Shown: piece by piece, positions 31,708-41,168 of the stretch
Position numbering within the stretch: the stretch's first letter is position 1
How the letters are laid out: every line of letters starts with the position of its first letter
Assembly (NCBI GenBank): GCA_028293745.1
Contig: JAQGOF010000077.1
Location: 1 to 50,844, forward strand
Source: Gammaproteobacteria bacterium
GTDB taxonomy: Bacteria > Pseudomonadota > Gammaproteobacteria > Steroidobacterales > Steroidobacteraceae
Direction: 5' to 3'
DNA length: 50,844 nucleotides
Notes under the pieces: generated by a model
Database searches by the model: none
What the model saw: the letters and a program-made list of their open reading frames with translations, nothing else
Told to the model about the DNA's origin: nothing
Made by a program: the position numbers and the translations under genes

Positions 31708-32606
31708 TGGCGGGGCCGCACAAGTTTGCTCTCATCGGGTTCGGCGAGGCGGGCTCGATCCTCGGCGAGGATCTGGCGGCTGCAGGCCGGGCCGTGGTCA
31801 TGTATGACATCCTCCTGGACACTCCTGCCAGCCGGGAGGCGATGCTCGAAAAAGCTCGACGTGCGCACGTTGGCGCTGCTCCGACTTTCGAGGAGGCTGT
31901 CGTTGGTGTGCAGGTAGTGATTTCTGCGGTGACTGCGTCGTCGTCGGCGGATGTTGCGGCCAAGGCCGCAAAGTCACTGCGTGCAGGCCAGGTGTTACTG
32001 GACATCAACTCCGTGTCGCCGGCCAAGAAACTGTCCAATGCGGCGCTGGTGGAGGCGGCCGGTGCCGACTACGTTGAGGCCGCTGTCATGGCGCCAGTGC
32101 CGCCGCAACGGTTGCGAGTACCCATGCTCCTCGGCGGCAAACGGGCAAGCGCTCTCGCCGAGGACCTCCGTAGTGTTGGGATGAATACGATTGCACTGTC
32201 GGAACAGATCGGGGTCGCATCTGCAGTCAAAATGTGCCGCAGCATCGTGATCAAGGGGCTCGAGGCGTTGACTGTGGAGGCGATGGTGGCAGCGCGGCGG
32301 TTTGGCGCGGAGCGTGAAGTGCTCGAGTCCCTGAACGGGACTTTTCCTTCGATGGGTTGGACGGGGCAGTTGCCTGACTATCTCGTCAGCCGGGCCGCGG
32401 AGCACGGCCGTCGCCGGGCCGCCGAAATGCGCGAAGTTGCGCGGACGTTGGAGGATGTTGGTGTCGAGCCGACAATGGCGCTTGCCACCGCAGCGCGCCA
32501 GGACTGGCTCATTGACGCTATGACTTCCAAGGGGTTGAGCTATTCGTCACTGGGCTCGCCGTTCTCGTGGCGCGATCTCGCAGACTGGCTGACCAAGACT
32601 GGCTGA
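31704..32606 (+). CDS. NAD-binding dehydrogenase with DUF1932 C-terminal domain
   Basis: This 300-residue protein is of the 6-phosphogluconate/3-hydroxyisobutyrate dehydrogenase superfamily. It has an N-terminal Rossmann fold (FALIGFGEAGSILGEDLAAAG), the DINSVSPAKK segment, a VKMCRSIVIKGLEALTVE helix with the conserved Lys, and a C-terminal DUF1932 part (GRRRAAEMREVARTLEDVGVEP). It probably oxidises a beta-hydroxy acid with NAD(P). It is coupled by ATGA to the hydrolase and followed 10 nt later by the amidohydrolase. The substrate is unknown. Confidence 0.82.
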   Translation: MMAGPHKFALIGFGEAGSILGEDLAAAGRAVVMYDILLDTPASREAMLEKARRAHVGAAPTFEEAVVGVQVVISAVTASSSADVAAKAAKSLRAGQVLLDINSVSPAKKLSNAALVEAAGADYVEAAVMAPVPPQRLRVPMLLGGKRASALAEDLRSVGMNTIALSEQIGVASAVKMCRSIVIKGLEALTVEAMVAARRFGAEREVLESLNGTFPSMGWTGQLPDYLVSRAAEHGRRRAAEMREVARTLEDVGVEPTMALATAARQDWLIDAMTSKGLSYSSLGSPFSWRDLADWLTKTG

Positions 32607-32616
32607 CCAAGGATAA

Positions 32617-33501
32617 ATGAGCAAATACGAGTCACGGCTGAATGTGGAACAGCTCGTCGCGATCGACGTGCACACTCACGCCAACATTTCGACACGCGCG
32701 CCGCGCGATCCGTGTTCGGTGATCTTCGACGAGGCGATGGCGAAGTATTTCAAGTCGGCGGTTCCGCCGACCATCCCGGAAGTAGCCCAGTATTATCGGG
32801 AGCGAAAGATTGCCGCCGTCATCTTTCCCGTCGACTGCGAAGCGGAGATGGGCCACACGCGAATTGCCAATGAGGAAGTCGCGGAGATGTCTGCGGAGAA
32901 TGCGGATGTGCTCATTCCGTTCGCGAGCATCGATCCGGCCAAGGGCAAGATGGGTGCCCGCGAGGCGCGCCGGCTGATCGAGGACTACGGCGTCCGGGGA
33001 TTCAAGTTCCATCCCTCGCAGCAGGGCTTCTATCCGAACGACCGCAAAGCCTACGTGTTGTATGAGGCGATCGCGGCAGCAGGCCTGCCGGCGCTGTTTC
33101 ACACGGGGCAGACGGGCGCAGGCGCCGGGGCTCCGGGCGGCATGGGCATCCGGTTGAAATATTCCAACCCGATGTATCTGGACGATGTTGCAGCGGATTT
33201 CCCTGACATGCCCATCATCCTTGCGCATCCGTCGTTTCCCTGGCAGGACGAGGCGCTTGCGGTAGCCACTCACAAGCCCAATGTGCACATCGACCTGTCA
33301 GGCTGGTCGCCGAAGTACTTTCCGGCGAACCTCGTGCAGTACACCAACACGCTGTTGAAGGACCGGATCCTGTTCGGGTCGGACTATCCGGTGATCACCC
33401 CGGACCGCTGGCTGGCCGATTTCGCGCAATTGCCGATCAAGCCGGAGGTGCGGCCGAAGGTGTTGAAGGAGAATGCGGTGAGGTTGTTGAAGCTGGCGTG
33501 A
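32617..33501 (+). CDS. Amidohydrolase_2 (ACMSD-like) family protein
   Basis: A 294-residue metal-dependent hydrolase or decarboxylase of the 2-amino-3-carboxymuconate-semialdehyde decarboxylase-like group. The metal ligands are visible: DVHTHANIS (HxH, residues ~17-21), GFKFHPSQQGF, LFHTGQTG, ILAHPSFPW and LFGSDYP with the final Asp. These enzymes commonly decarboxylate or hydrolyse aromatic-derived acids. It forms a three-gene cassette with the hydrolase and dehydrogenase. Confidence 0.82.
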   Translation: MSKYESRLNVEQLVAIDVHTHANISTRAPRDPCSVIFDEAMAKYFKSAVPPTIPEVAQYYRERKIAAVIFPVDCEAEMGHTRIANEEVAEMSAENADVLIPFASIDPAKGKMGAREARRLIEDYGVRGFKFHPSQQGFYPNDRKAYVLYEAIAAAGLPALFHTGQTGAGAGAPGGMGIRLKYSNPMYLDDVAADFPDMPIILAHPSFPWQDEALAVATHKPNVHIDLSGWSPKYFPANLVQYTNTLLKDRILFGSDYPVITPDRWLADFAQLPIKPEVRPKVLKENAVRLLKLA

Positions 33502-33523
33502 CGCCCGGGCGCCCCAATTGCGG

Positions 33524-33985
33524 CTATTTGACCGGCAACACCGTCGAGCGCGTCACCGTCCGCATCGCGAAGCTCGACTGGACACTGGCAACGCTCGGCA
33601 GGCGCGTCAGGTGCTGATTGTGTATCCGCTCGAAGTCGGCAAGATCCGCTACTACCAGGCGCAGCAGATAGTCGTGCTCTCCCGTCATCAGGTAGCACTC
33701 CATCACCTCGGGTACCTTGCGTACCGCCGTTTCGAACGCCTCCAGGCCTGACTGGCTCTGCCGGTCGAGCGTAATGCTCACGAACACGTTGACGGGGTAG
33801 CCGGCCTTTTGCTGATCGATCAGGGCGGTGTACCCCTGGATGAGTCCCGACTCCTCCAGCGCCCGAACGCGCCGCAGACAGGCCGATTCCGAGAGGTTCA
33901 CCTTCTCGGCCAGAGCGGTATTGGTGATCCGCGCGTCCTGCTGTAGCAGGCGCAGGATGGCTCGATCGTAGCGATCCAGCTCCAT
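33524..33985 (-). CDS. Lrp/AsnC-family regulator, probable ald regulator
   Basis: This 153-residue protein has the Lrp helix-turn-helix (residues ~5-50, LDRYDRAILRLLQQDARITNTALAEKVNLSESACLRRVRALEE in two parts) and a C-terminal RAM ligand-binding domain (VMECYLMTGEHDYLLRLVVADLADFERI). It is divergent from alanine dehydrogenase, with 169 nt between the starts, the standard arrangement for an alanine-responsive AldR/Lrp activator. Confidence 0.88.
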   Translation of the reverse strand: MELDRYDRAILRLLQQDARITNTALAEKVNLSESACLRRVRALEESGLIQGYTALIDQQKAGYPVNVFVSITLDRQSQSGLEAFETAVRKVPEVMECYLMTGEHDYLLRLVVADLADFERIHNQHLTRLPSVASVQSSFAMRTVTRSTVLPVK

Positions 33986-34111
33986 TGGCGCAAAAATCCT
34001 TCGTCTTTAGCCTCGTTAGCCGCAGATTCTGCCACAGCGGGGGCTTGCCGTGTCCATTACGCAAGGCCCTGCGAGGGTCCCGACCCTAAGCTGCCGCCAC
34101 CCACACAACCC

Positions 34112-34146
34112 ACGGGACCCTCCTGCTGAAGGTCCCGTACCAGGAG
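34112..34146 (+). promoter_or_regulatory. ald leader hairpin with possible anti-Shine-Dalgarno
   Basis: ACGGGACC (34112-34119) pairs perfectly with GGTCCCGT (34131-34138). The loop contains CTCCTG (34120-34125), the exact complement of CAGGAG (34141-34146), which is the ald ribosome-binding site. The two pairings partly exclude each other, so the leader could switch between exposed and hidden Shine-Dalgarno states. A further GGTCCCG lies upstream at about 34077-34083. Confidence 0.4.
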
Positions 34147-34154
34147 CCCCTGTC

Positions 34155-35273
34155 ATGCGCATTGGTGTCCCAAAAGAGATCAAGGTTCACGAGTATCGGG
34201 TAGGGCTGGTGCCTGCCGGTGTACGCGAGCTCGTCGGTGCCGGACACGAGGTTCTTGTCGAAACGGGTGCTGGCAACGGCATCGGTGTGGATGACACGCA
34301 GTACAGGGCGGCGGGCGCGTCGATTGCCAACACAGCGGCTGAGGTTTTCGAGCGGGCGGATCTCGTGGTGAAGGTCAAGGAGCCGCAGCCCGTCGAGTGC
34401 GAGATGCTTCGCCCCGGGCAGGTGCTGTTCACGTACTTGCATCTCGCAGCGGATCCCACTCAGGCAAAAGGCCTGATGAAGTCGGGTGCGACCGCCATTG
34501 CGTATGAGACGGTTACCGCGCCGAACGGATCGCTGCCGCTGCTCACCCCGATGAGCGAGGTCGCCGGCCGCATGTCCATCCAGGTTGGCGCCGCGAGCCT
34601 CCAGAAGGCCAACGGTGGCTTCGGGATCCTGCTGGGCGGCGTGCCGGGCGTTCAGCCGGCGAAGGTTGTCATCCTCGGGGGCGGTGTCGCTGGCAAACAC
34701 GCCGCTGAAATGGCTGTTGGCATGCGCGCCGATGTCACCATTGTCGACCGCTCGCTGGATCGCCTTCGCGAGCTTTCAGCCACTTTCGGCGCAAGTCTGT
34801 TGACGGCGTATTCAACGACAGAGACTGTTGAGCGTCTCGTGCGCGAGGCGGATCTCGTCATCGGTGCTGTCCTAGTTGCCGGTGCCGCTGCCCCAAAACT
34901 CGTCACTCGCGCCATGCTGGGGACGATGAAGCGTGGGGCGGTCCTGGTCGACATCTCCATCGACCAGGGCGGCTGTTTCGAGACCAGCCGACCCACCACC
35001 CACGCTGAACCAACGTTCGTCGTGGACGGCGTGATCCACTACTGCGTCGCGAACATGCCCGGCGCCGTTCCCCGCACTTCAACTTTCGCTCTGACCAACG
35101 CGACGTTGCCTTATATCCGTGCGCTCGCCGATTTGGGCTGGCAGGCGGCCCTCAAGCGCGATCCGGGCCTGGCGGCAGGCCTGAACGTGCATGCCGGCGA
35201 GATTACACACGATGTCGTTGCCCGTGCGTTGGGCATGAAGGCCCGTCCGGCAGCCGTTGCTGCCATCCGATAG
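34155..35273 (+). CDS. ald: Alanine dehydrogenase
   Basis: A 372-residue NAD-dependent enzyme, the usual length. The start MRIGVPKEIKVHEYRVGLVP is typical. Lys/His catalytic segments are KVKEPQPVE and LFTYLHLAAD. The NAD fold is ILGGGVAGKHAAEMAVGM, and the C-terminal signature is CVANMPGAVPRTSTFALTNATLPY (in parts). It interconverts L-alanine and pyruvate plus ammonia. The ATG at 34155 has CAGGAG 8 nt upstream. A longer in-frame start at 34050 adds only non-conserved sequence. Confidence 0.95.
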   Translation: MRIGVPKEIKVHEYRVGLVPAGVRELVGAGHEVLVETGAGNGIGVDDTQYRAAGASIANTAAEVFERADLVVKVKEPQPVECEMLRPGQVLFTYLHLAADPTQAKGLMKSGATAIAYETVTAPNGSLPLLTPMSEVAGRMSIQVGAASLQKANGGFGILLGGVPGVQPAKVVILGGGVAGKHAAEMAVGMRADVTIVDRSLDRLRELSATFGASLLTAYSTTETVERLVREADLVIGAVLVAGAAAPKLVTRAMLGTMKRGAVLVDISIDQGGCFETSRPTTHAEPTFVVDGVIHYCVANMPGAVPRTSTFALTNATLPYIRALADLGWQAALKRDPGLAAGLNVHAGEITHDVVARALGMKARPAAVAAIR

Positions 35274-35342
35274 GGCGCCCGCCGCTGCCGAGAGGCGCCG
35301 GGGTCGGCCCCGGGGCGACTGGCACGGCTCCCCGGACGCCAA

Positions 35343-35387
35343 GGGTGGCGATCCACTCTCCCCTAAGTGGAGTGGATCGCCCCACCC
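35343..35387 (+). terminator. Strong hairpin after ald, terminator candidate
   Basis: GGCGATCCACT (35347-35357) is perfectly complementary to AGTGGATCGCC (35371-35381). The stem is extended by GGGT/ACCC around a 2-nt bulge. It lies 70 nt after the ald stop and 80 nt before the yceI-like gene. There is no T-run, so the exact role in termination is uncertain. Confidence 0.45.
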
Positions 35388-35466
35388 GCATACCCTAGGC
35401 TACGCTCCGCCTGCCCGCTGATGCGGTGCGGGCGTCACCCCAATTGCACCTCCAGGAGACCCCAGA

Positions 35467-36042
35467 ATGAAGAACGCATTGCCGGTTGCCATACTGGCGC
35501 TCATGACCGGCTCAGCGATCGCGATACCGGTTACCTACAACGTCGACCCCAACCACACCTATCCCAGCTTCGAGGCCGATCACTTCGGTGGCCTGTCCAA
35601 CTGGCGTGGCAAGTTCGACAAGAGTTCCGGCACGATCGTCATCGACAAGGACAAGGGTGCGGGAACGGTGGATATTACGGTCGATGCAGCCTCGATTGAC
35701 TTTGGTCATGCAAAGCTCAACGAGCATGCCAAGTCGGCTGAAATGTTCGACATTGAGAAGTTTCCGACGGCCACCTACAAGGGAACCCTGGCGAAATTCA
35801 AGGACGGGGCGCCCACTGAAATTGACGGACAGCTCACGCTGCACGGTGTCACCAAGCCCGTGAAGCTGACCATCAATCAGTTCAAGTGCATCGTGAACCC
35901 GATGATCAAGAAGGAAGTGTGCGGTGCTGATGCATCGGCCACCATCAACCGCAGCGACTTCGGTGTCAGCTTCGGTGACAAGTATGGGTTCAAGCAGGAT
36001 GTGAAACTGCAGATTCAGGTTGAGGGGATTCGCGCGAGCTGA
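35467..36042 (+). CDS. YceI-family periplasmic lipid-binding protein
   Basis: This 191-residue secreted protein has a signal peptide ending near residue 19 (LALMTGSAIA). The mature part is a lipocalin-like YceI beta barrel: YNVDPNHTYPSFEADHFG, GTVDITVDAASIDFGHAKLNEHAKSAEMFD in parts, FPTATYKG and LHGVTKPVKLTI. The family binds isoprenoid-type lipids in the periplasm. AGGAG precedes the ATG by 10 nt. Two Cys residues (near 137 and 147) could form a disulfide. Confidence 0.9.
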   Translation: MKNALPVAILALMTGSAIAIPVTYNVDPNHTYPSFEADHFGGLSNWRGKFDKSSGTIVIDKDKGAGTVDITVDAASIDFGHAKLNEHAKSAEMFDIEKFPTATYKGTLAKFKDGAPTEIDGQLTLHGVTKPVKLTINQFKCIVNPMIKKEVCGADASATINRSDFGVSFGDKYGFKQDVKLQIQVEGIRAS

Positions 36043-36055
36043 TCGCTCATCGGTA

Positions 36056-36079
36056 CGCCCGGGGGTTAGCCCCTGGGCG
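36056..36079 (+). terminator. GC-rich hairpin after the YceI gene
   Basis: CGCCCGGGGG and CCCCTGGGCG pair over 10 positions with one mismatch and a 4-nt loop, 14 nt after the YceI stop. No T-run follows, so it is a terminator candidate of the weak, GC-rich kind. Confidence 0.4.
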
Positions 36080-36201
36080 GCCCGAGGGCCATGTTCGGGC
36101 GACTGGCCGGTATAAGCACATTGCCAGGAAGTATTGAGCTGGCGGCCCGGCCGGCGCGCCGCAGGCGAGGCATTGTGTAGACTCTCGTAAAACGAGGTCA
36201 C

Positions 36202-37020
36202 ATGTCCAAAAGCCAACCGACAGATCACGACGTTTTCGAGGCCATCATTGCCGCCGCCGTTGAAGCCGGCAAAGTTGTGCACGACATCTATCGTGGCGAG
36301 ATTGACGTCAGCCACAAAGTCGACGAATCGCCAGTCACCAATGCCGATCACGCTGCCGAGGCCGTCATCCTCAAGCGATTGGGCGAGGTAGCCCCTCACA
36401 TCCCGATCATTGCAGAGGAAGAGGTTGCCGCCGGTCGGGTGCCGGCAGTCGGAACCGAGTTCTTCCTGGTTGATCCGCTCGACGGTACCAAGGAGTTCAT
36501 CCAGAAGCGTGGCGACTTCACCGTAAACATCGCGCTCATCCGCAATCGCCAACCGGTCCTAGGCGTCGTCTACGCGCCAGCCAAATCCAGCTTGTTCGCC
36601 GGCAACGTCACCGCAGAAAATGCATTCCGCAGCGACGTGAACACCGACAGTTCTGAGCCAACGCCGCGACGTGCCATCAAAGTCCGCCCGGTGCCCCCGA
36701 ACGGCCTCACCGCGGTGAGCTCGCGCTCGCACTCAACCCCAGAGACCGATGCATACCTGGCTCTATTCAAGGTATCTGATCGCGTGTCAGTTGGATCGTC
36801 CCTGAAGTTCTGCCTGGTTGCTGCCGCCGAGGCAGATCTATATCCGCGCCTCGGCACCACGATGGAGTGGGATACAGCCGCAGGTCACGCTGTCCTGCTC
36901 GCAGCGGGTGGCAGCGTCTGGGCACCTGGCGGTGTGCCGCTGCTGTACGGCAAACCAAACTTCCGTAACTCTTTTTTCATCGCCAGCGGCACGCTGATTC
37001 CGCCGCCGCTTGCCACCTGA
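36202..37020 (+). CDS. cysQ: CysQ, 3'(2'),5'-bisphosphate nucleotidase
   Basis: A 272-residue Mg-dependent phosphatase of the inositol monophosphatase fold. Metal-site motifs are IIAEEEV (Glu), DPLDGTKEFI (DPxDGT) and the C-terminal EWDTAAGHAVL. It removes the 3'-phosphate of PAP, the by-product of PAPS reduction, and so relieves inhibition of sulfate assimilation. It lies 6 nt before cysD and is evidently cotranscribed. A stretch around residues 140-165 (NVTAENAFRSDVNTDSSEPTP) is a variable insertion. Confidence 0.93.
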   Translation: MSKSQPTDHDVFEAIIAAAVEAGKVVHDIYRGEIDVSHKVDESPVTNADHAAEAVILKRLGEVAPHIPIIAEEEVAAGRVPAVGTEFFLVDPLDGTKEFIQKRGDFTVNIALIRNRQPVLGVVYAPAKSSLFAGNVTAENAFRSDVNTDSSEPTPRRAIKVRPVPPNGLTAVSSRSHSTPETDAYLALFKVSDRVSVGSSLKFCLVAAAEADLYPRLGTTMEWDTAAGHAVLLAAGGSVWAPGGVPLLYGKPNFRNSFFIASGTLIPPPLAT

Positions 37021-37026
37021 CGATTC

Positions 37027-37929
37027 ATGCCGCTATCCCTGAATCTCAAGCGTCTCGAGGCCGAGTCCATCGGCATCATCCGCGAGGTCGCGGCCGAATT
37101 CCGCAATCCCGTGATGTTGTACTCGATCGGGAAAGATTCGGGTGTGATGTTGCATCTGGCAATGAAGGCCTTTTATCCCTCAAAACCGCCGTTTCCCTTG
37201 CTGCATGTCGACACTGGCTGGAAATTCGGCGACATGATCCGGCATCGCGATCAGATCGTTTCGCGCTACGGCCTCAAGCTTCTCGTGCACACGAATGCGG
37301 AAGGCGTGGCCCGGGGTATCAACCCCATAGCGTCAGGTTCGCAGCTTCATACACAAGTCATGAAGACTGAGGCGCTCAAGCAGGCGCTCGACAAGTGGGA
37401 CTTCGATGCGGCTTTCGGTGGCGCACGGCGAGATGAGGAAAAGAGCAGGGCGAAGGAGCGCGTATTCTCGTTTCGCTCCGCGGGGCATGTGTGGGACCCG
37501 CGGAACCAGAGACCGGAACTGTGGCAGTTGTTCAACACCCGCATCAGCAAGGGCGAAACCATAAGAGTGTTCCCCTTGTCGAATTGGACGGAGTTGGATA
37601 TCTGGCAGTACACGCGGGCGGAAGACATTCCCGTCGTGCCGCTTTATTTCGCTGCGCCAAGACCCGTGGTTAAGCGCGACGGGGTATTGATCATGCGGGA
37701 TGATGATCGTATGCCGTTGCTACCGGGCGAGGTGGAAGACACACTGACAGTTCGGTTTCGATCGCTGGGCTGCTACCCGCTGTCCGCCGCGATCGAGAGC
37801 ACCGCGGCGACGCTGGATGACATCATCGAGGAGATGATCGCATCGCGGACGTCTGAGCGTTCCGGCCGGCTCATCGATAACGACGAGGCTGCGTCGATGG
37901 AGAAGAAGAAGCGGGAGGGGTACTTCTGA
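37027..37929 (+). CDS. cysD: CysD, sulfate adenylyltransferase small subunit
   Basis: A 300-residue PP-loop ATPase with [18 protein letters not shown] (the SxGKDS motif), [29 protein letters not shown] and the terminal KKKREGYF that is strongly conserved in CysD. With CysN it makes adenosine 5'-phosphosulfate from ATP and sulfate. Its stop overlaps the start of cysNC (TGATG), ensuring coupled translation of the two subunits. Confidence 0.96.
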   Translation: MPLSLNLKRLEAESIGIIREVAAEFRNPVMLYSIGKDSGVMLHLAMKAFYPSKPPFPLLHVDTGWKFGDMIRHRDQIVSRYGLKLLVHTNAEGVARGINPIASGSQLHTQVMKTEALKQALDKWDFDAAFGGARRDEEKSRAKERVFSFRSAGHVWDPRNQRPELWQLFNTRISKGETIRVFPLSNWTELDIWQYTRAEDIPVVPLYFAAPRPVVKRDGVLIMRDDDRMPLLPGEVEDTLTVRFRSLGCYPLSAAIESTAATLDDIIEEMIASRTSERSGRLIDNDEAASMEKKKREGYF

Positions 37930-39806
37930 TGGCCAATGCCCCATTAACGGCGACCTCTGCTTCGGACGCCAGCCCGCTGCGTTTCCTTACGTGCGGTTCC
38001 GTAGACGACGGCAAATCAACGCTGATTGGCCGCTTGCTGTACGACTCGAAGCTCATCATGGAAGATCAGCTCGTGGCCCTGCAGCGCGATAGCCGTAAGC
38101 ACGGCACGACGGGCGACGACATGGACCTCGCTCTCCTCGTGGACGGGCTGGAAGCGGAGCGAGAGCAGGGCATCACTATCGATGTGGCATACCGCTTCTT
38201 CGCGACGCCACGCAGGTCGTTCATCGTGGCGGACACGCCGGGCCACGAACAATACACGCGCAACATGGCCACCGGAGCATCCAACTCCGACGCCGCCGTC
38301 ATTCTCATCGATGCGCGCAAGGGCGTCCTCACACAGACGCGCCGTCATAGCTATATCTGCTCGCTACTGGGCATCCGCCACGTCATCGTCGCCGTAAATA
38401 AGATTGACCTGGTTGATTTTTCAGGCGAGCGCTTCCACCACATCGTCGGTGACTACCTCGGATTTGCGCAGGCGCTGGGCTTCACGTCGATAGCCACGAT
38501 TCCCGTATCGGCTCGCTTCGGTGACAACGTCACGCAGAAATCCGGCCACATGTGCTGGTACGACGGGCCCACGCTCCTCGAGCATCTCGAGAGCCTGGAC
38601 GTCGAGCAAGGGCTCGACGACAAAGCATTCCGCTTTCCGGTGCAGTGGGTCAACCGCCCCAATCTGGATTTCCGCGGATTTTCGGGCACGTTGGTATCGG
38701 GCACCGTCAAGCCTGGCGACCGCGTGGTCGTGGCCGCGTCGGGTAAGGAGTCGACGATTGCGCGGATCGTTACCGCCGACGGCGACTTACCTGAAGCGCG
38801 TGCTGGCGACGCAGTGACCCTCACGTTCGCCGACGAGATTGATGTGGCGCGCGGCGATGTTATCGCGCACGCGGACAGCCGCCCCGATGTCGTCGATCAG
38901 TTCGCCGCACATGTGCTGTGGATGGCTGAGGACGAGATGCTTCCCGGCCGGTCGTACTTAATGCGCATCGGAACCAAGTACGTTCCAGCGCGCATCACCA
39001 GCTTGAAGCACAAAGTGGACATCAACTCGCTCGACCACATTGCAGCGAAAACGCTGGGGCTCAATGAGATCGGGTTGTGCAACCTGTCCGCCTCCGCGCC
39101 CGTGGCATTCGATCCGTACTCAGATAATCGTGCAACAGGCGCATTCATCCTGGTAGATCGTTTCACGAACGCTACCGCTGGCGCTGGCATGATCACGTTC
39201 GGATTGCGCCGGGCGACGAACATCCACCGACAGAGTGTGCTGGTCGACAAGGCATCGCGGTTGCGCATGCACGGCCATCGCCCCGCGATTCTCTGGTTCA
39301 CCGGGCTGTCCGGGTCCGGGAAGAGCACCATCGCCAGCATCGTCGAACGTGAGCTGCACGCGCGCGGCGCACATACCTACATGCTCGACGGCGACAACGT
39401 CCGCCACGGCTTGAACCGCGACCTAGGTTTCACAGACGCAGACCGCGTCGAGAACATCCGCCGGGTCGGCGAAGTCGCCAAACTTTTCGTGGACGCGGGA
39501 CTTGTCGTCCTGTGCTCCTTCATCTCACCGTTCCGTGCAGAGCGGCAGATGGTGCGAGAGCTGGTCGACGCCGAAGAGTTCGTGGAGATTTTCGTGGACA
39601 CGCCACTCCAAGAGTGCATGCGGCGTGACCCCAAGGGTCTCTACGCCCGCGCCAAGGAAGGGAAGATCAAGAACTTCACGGGCATCGACTCGCCCTACGA
39701 AGTCCCCGAGAACGCTGAGATCATCGTAGACACGGGCCAGGGCAATGCCGAGACCGCGGCCCAACGCATTATCGAGGCGCTTGCTGAGCGCCACATAGTC
39801 GCTTAG
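37929..39806 (+). CDS. cysNC: CysNC, sulfate adenylyltransferase GTPase subunit fused to APS kinase
   Basis: This 625-residue fusion has an EF-Tu-like GTPase in residues 1-440: [10 protein letters not shown]-loop, [28 protein letters not shown] kinase follows from about residue 450: [55 protein letters not shown]. CysN drives APS formation by GTP hydrolysis, and CysC phosphorylates APS to PAPS. The fused form is common in proteobacteria. PAPS reductase and sulfite reductase are outside the window. Confidence 0.96.
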   Translation: MANAPLTATSASDASPLRFLTCGSVDDGKSTLIGRLLYDSKLIMEDQLVALQRDSRKHGTTGDDMDLALLVDGLEAEREQGITIDVAYRFFATPRRSFIVADTPGHEQYTRNMATGASNSDAAVILIDARKGVLTQTRRHSYICSLLGIRHVIVAVNKIDLVDFSGERFHHIVGDYLGFAQALGFTSIATIPVSARFGDNVTQKSGHMCWYDGPTLLEHLESLDVEQGLDDKAFRFPVQWVNRPNLDFRGFSGTLVSGTVKPGDRVVVAASGKESTIARIVTADGDLPEARAGDAVTLTFADEIDVARGDVIAHADSRPDVVDQFAAHVLWMAEDEMLPGRSYLMRIGTKYVPARITSLKHKVDINSLDHIAAKTLGLNEIGLCNLSASAPVAFDPYSDNRATGAFILVDRFTNATAGAGMITFGLRRATNIHRQSVLVDKASRLRMHGHRPAILWFTGLSGSGKSTIASIVERELHARGAHTYMLDGDNVRHGLNRDLGFTDADRVENIRRVGEVAKLFVDAGLVVLCSFISPFRAERQMVRELVDAEEFVEIFVDTPLQECMRRDPKGLYARAKEGKIKNFTGIDSPYEVPENAEIIVDTGQGNAETAAQRIIEALAERHIVA

Positions 39807-39978
39807 CGCCCTTCAAGGGCGCCGTCGCTCTTATCGTCAGGCTCGTCGCGAGGCACGAATCTCGCGCGCAGTTCCCGCGCGCGCAGCTGCGTATCCTCGT
39901 CGATCAGCTTATGTCAAACCCAAACTTGGCCGCATATTCTTCGCGTATCCGACGAACCTCAGCATTTTGAGATGGTTT
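39803..39978 (-). pseudogene. Decayed small gene with frameshift
   Basis: On the minus strand an open frame from 39978 reads KPSQNAEVRRIREEYAAKFGFDIS and then stops. In the next frame, from the same point, LIDEDTQLRARELR continues to a stop at 39803. The joined pattern resembles the small helical proteins that read like EEVRRIREEYAARFNYDL and occur near toxin-antitoxin or mobile loci. There is no start codon: TAG stands where the N-terminal Met would be expected. One frameshift plus a lost start argue for a pseudogene, although a sequencing error could explain the shift alone. Confidence 0.5.
39806..39822 (+). terminator. Hairpin at the cysNC stop
   Basis: GCGCCCTT (39806-39813) and AAGGGCGC (39815-39822) are perfect complements at the cysNC stop codon, followed by a moderately T-rich stretch. 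It would end the cys operon. The same bases encode the tail of the degraded minus-strand gene. Confidence 0.4.
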
Positions 39979-39999
39979 CTATAACGTCAGAAGTCGACG

Positions 40000-41100
40000 T
40001 CAGGTCTCACACGCGAGGGTGGCCACGTAGTCCGCGATGGCGAGAGACGCCGTCAGGCCGGGAGATTCGATACCGAAAAGGTTCACCAACCCAGGGATCC
40101 CGTGAGCCGTGGGTCCGTCGATGCGAAAGTCCGCAGCCGGTTCCGTGGGGCTGCTGATTTTCGGGCGGATGCCGGCGTAGGCGGGTTGCAGGGCTTCGTC
40201 AGGTAAAGCAGGCCAATACTCACGGATCGCGGCATAAAAGCGGTCGGCGCGCCGGGGATCGACGTCGTAGTCAGGCTCATCAATCCACTGCACATCCGGG
40301 CCGAATCGGGCACGGCCGCCAAGATCCAAAGTGAGATGCACGCCTAACCCACCGTGCTCCGGGATCGGATACACCAGATGCCGAAAGGGTGAGCGGCCCG
40401 CGAGTCCGAAGTAGGTTCCCTTGGCGAAGTAGGGCGTTGGAATACGGTCCGCAGGGAATCCATCGATTGAACGCGCTACTTGCGGGGCATACAACCCGGC
40501 GCAGTTGATGACCGCGCGAGCGCACAACTGGAGTTCCTGCTCGTTGACGGAAATCAACACGCCCGCGGGGTCCAGAGACATCCCAGTCACTCGACTGTCG
40601 CAAACTAACGTGGCGCCGCGGCTCTGGGACTGCCCCAGCAACGCAAGCATGTACTCGTGTGAGTCGATGATGCCCGTCAAGGGCGAGTGCAACGCACCGG
40701 CACAGGACAATTCGGGCTCCAGCCTCACGGCGTCCTCGCGGCGAAGCAATGTAAGTCGAACGCCGTTGGCCTGCGCTGCAGAGCGAATGCGCTCCAATTC
40801 CGGGAGTTGTGCCTCCGATGTCGCCACGATGAGCTTGCCACAGCGCCGATGTGCGATCCCGTATTGCTCACAATAGGGATACAGGAGATCGCGGCCAGCG
40901 ACGCACAACCGTGCCTTGAGGGAACCCTGCGGGTAATAAATTCCCGCGTGCACGACTTCGCTGTTGCGCGAGCTCGTCCCGGTCCCGAATTGCTGGCGAG
41001 CTTCCAGGATCAGGGTTTCACGTCCGTGCATCGCAAGGGCACGCGCCACGGCTAGTCCTACGACTCCGGCGCCTATGACGACTGCATCCACGGTGTTCAT
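40000..41100 (-). CDS. lhgO: FAD-dependent oxidoreductase, L-2-hydroxyglutarate oxidase type
   Basis: A 366-residue DAO-family flavoprotein. The N-terminal FAD motif is [20 protein letters not shown]. LhgO-type segments are [24 protein letters not shown] (parts), [30 protein letters not shown] and [19 protein letters not shown]. Such enzymes oxidise L-2-hydroxyglutarate to 2-oxoglutarate and pass electrons to the quinone pool. The ATG at 41100 was chosen because the FAD strand begins directly after; a longer frame from 41151 adds unrelated residues. It is divergent from the FadB-like gene. Confidence 0.85.
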   Translation of the reverse strand: MNTVDAVVIGAGVVGLAVARALAMHGRETLILEARQQFGTGTSSRNSEVVHAGIYYPQGSLKARLCVAGRDLLYPYCEQYGIAHRRCGKLIVATSEAQLPELERIRSAAQANGVRLTLLRREDAVRLEPELSCAGALHSPLTGIIDSHEYMLALLGQSQSRGATLVCDSRVTGMSLDPAGVLISVNEQELQLCARAVINCAGLYAPQVARSIDGFPADRIPTPYFAKGTYFGLAGRSPFRHLVYPIPEHGGLGVHLTLDLGGRARFGPDVQWIDEPDYDVDPRRADRFYAAIREYWPALPDEALQPAYAGIRPKISSPTEPAADFRIDGPTAHGIPGLVNLFGIESPGLTASLAIADYVATLACET

Positions 41101-41168
41101 CGAGACGCAGTGTAGCGATTCGAATATGATCGCGTGCAATCCCGCATCCATGCTTCCAGGAGAAGTCA

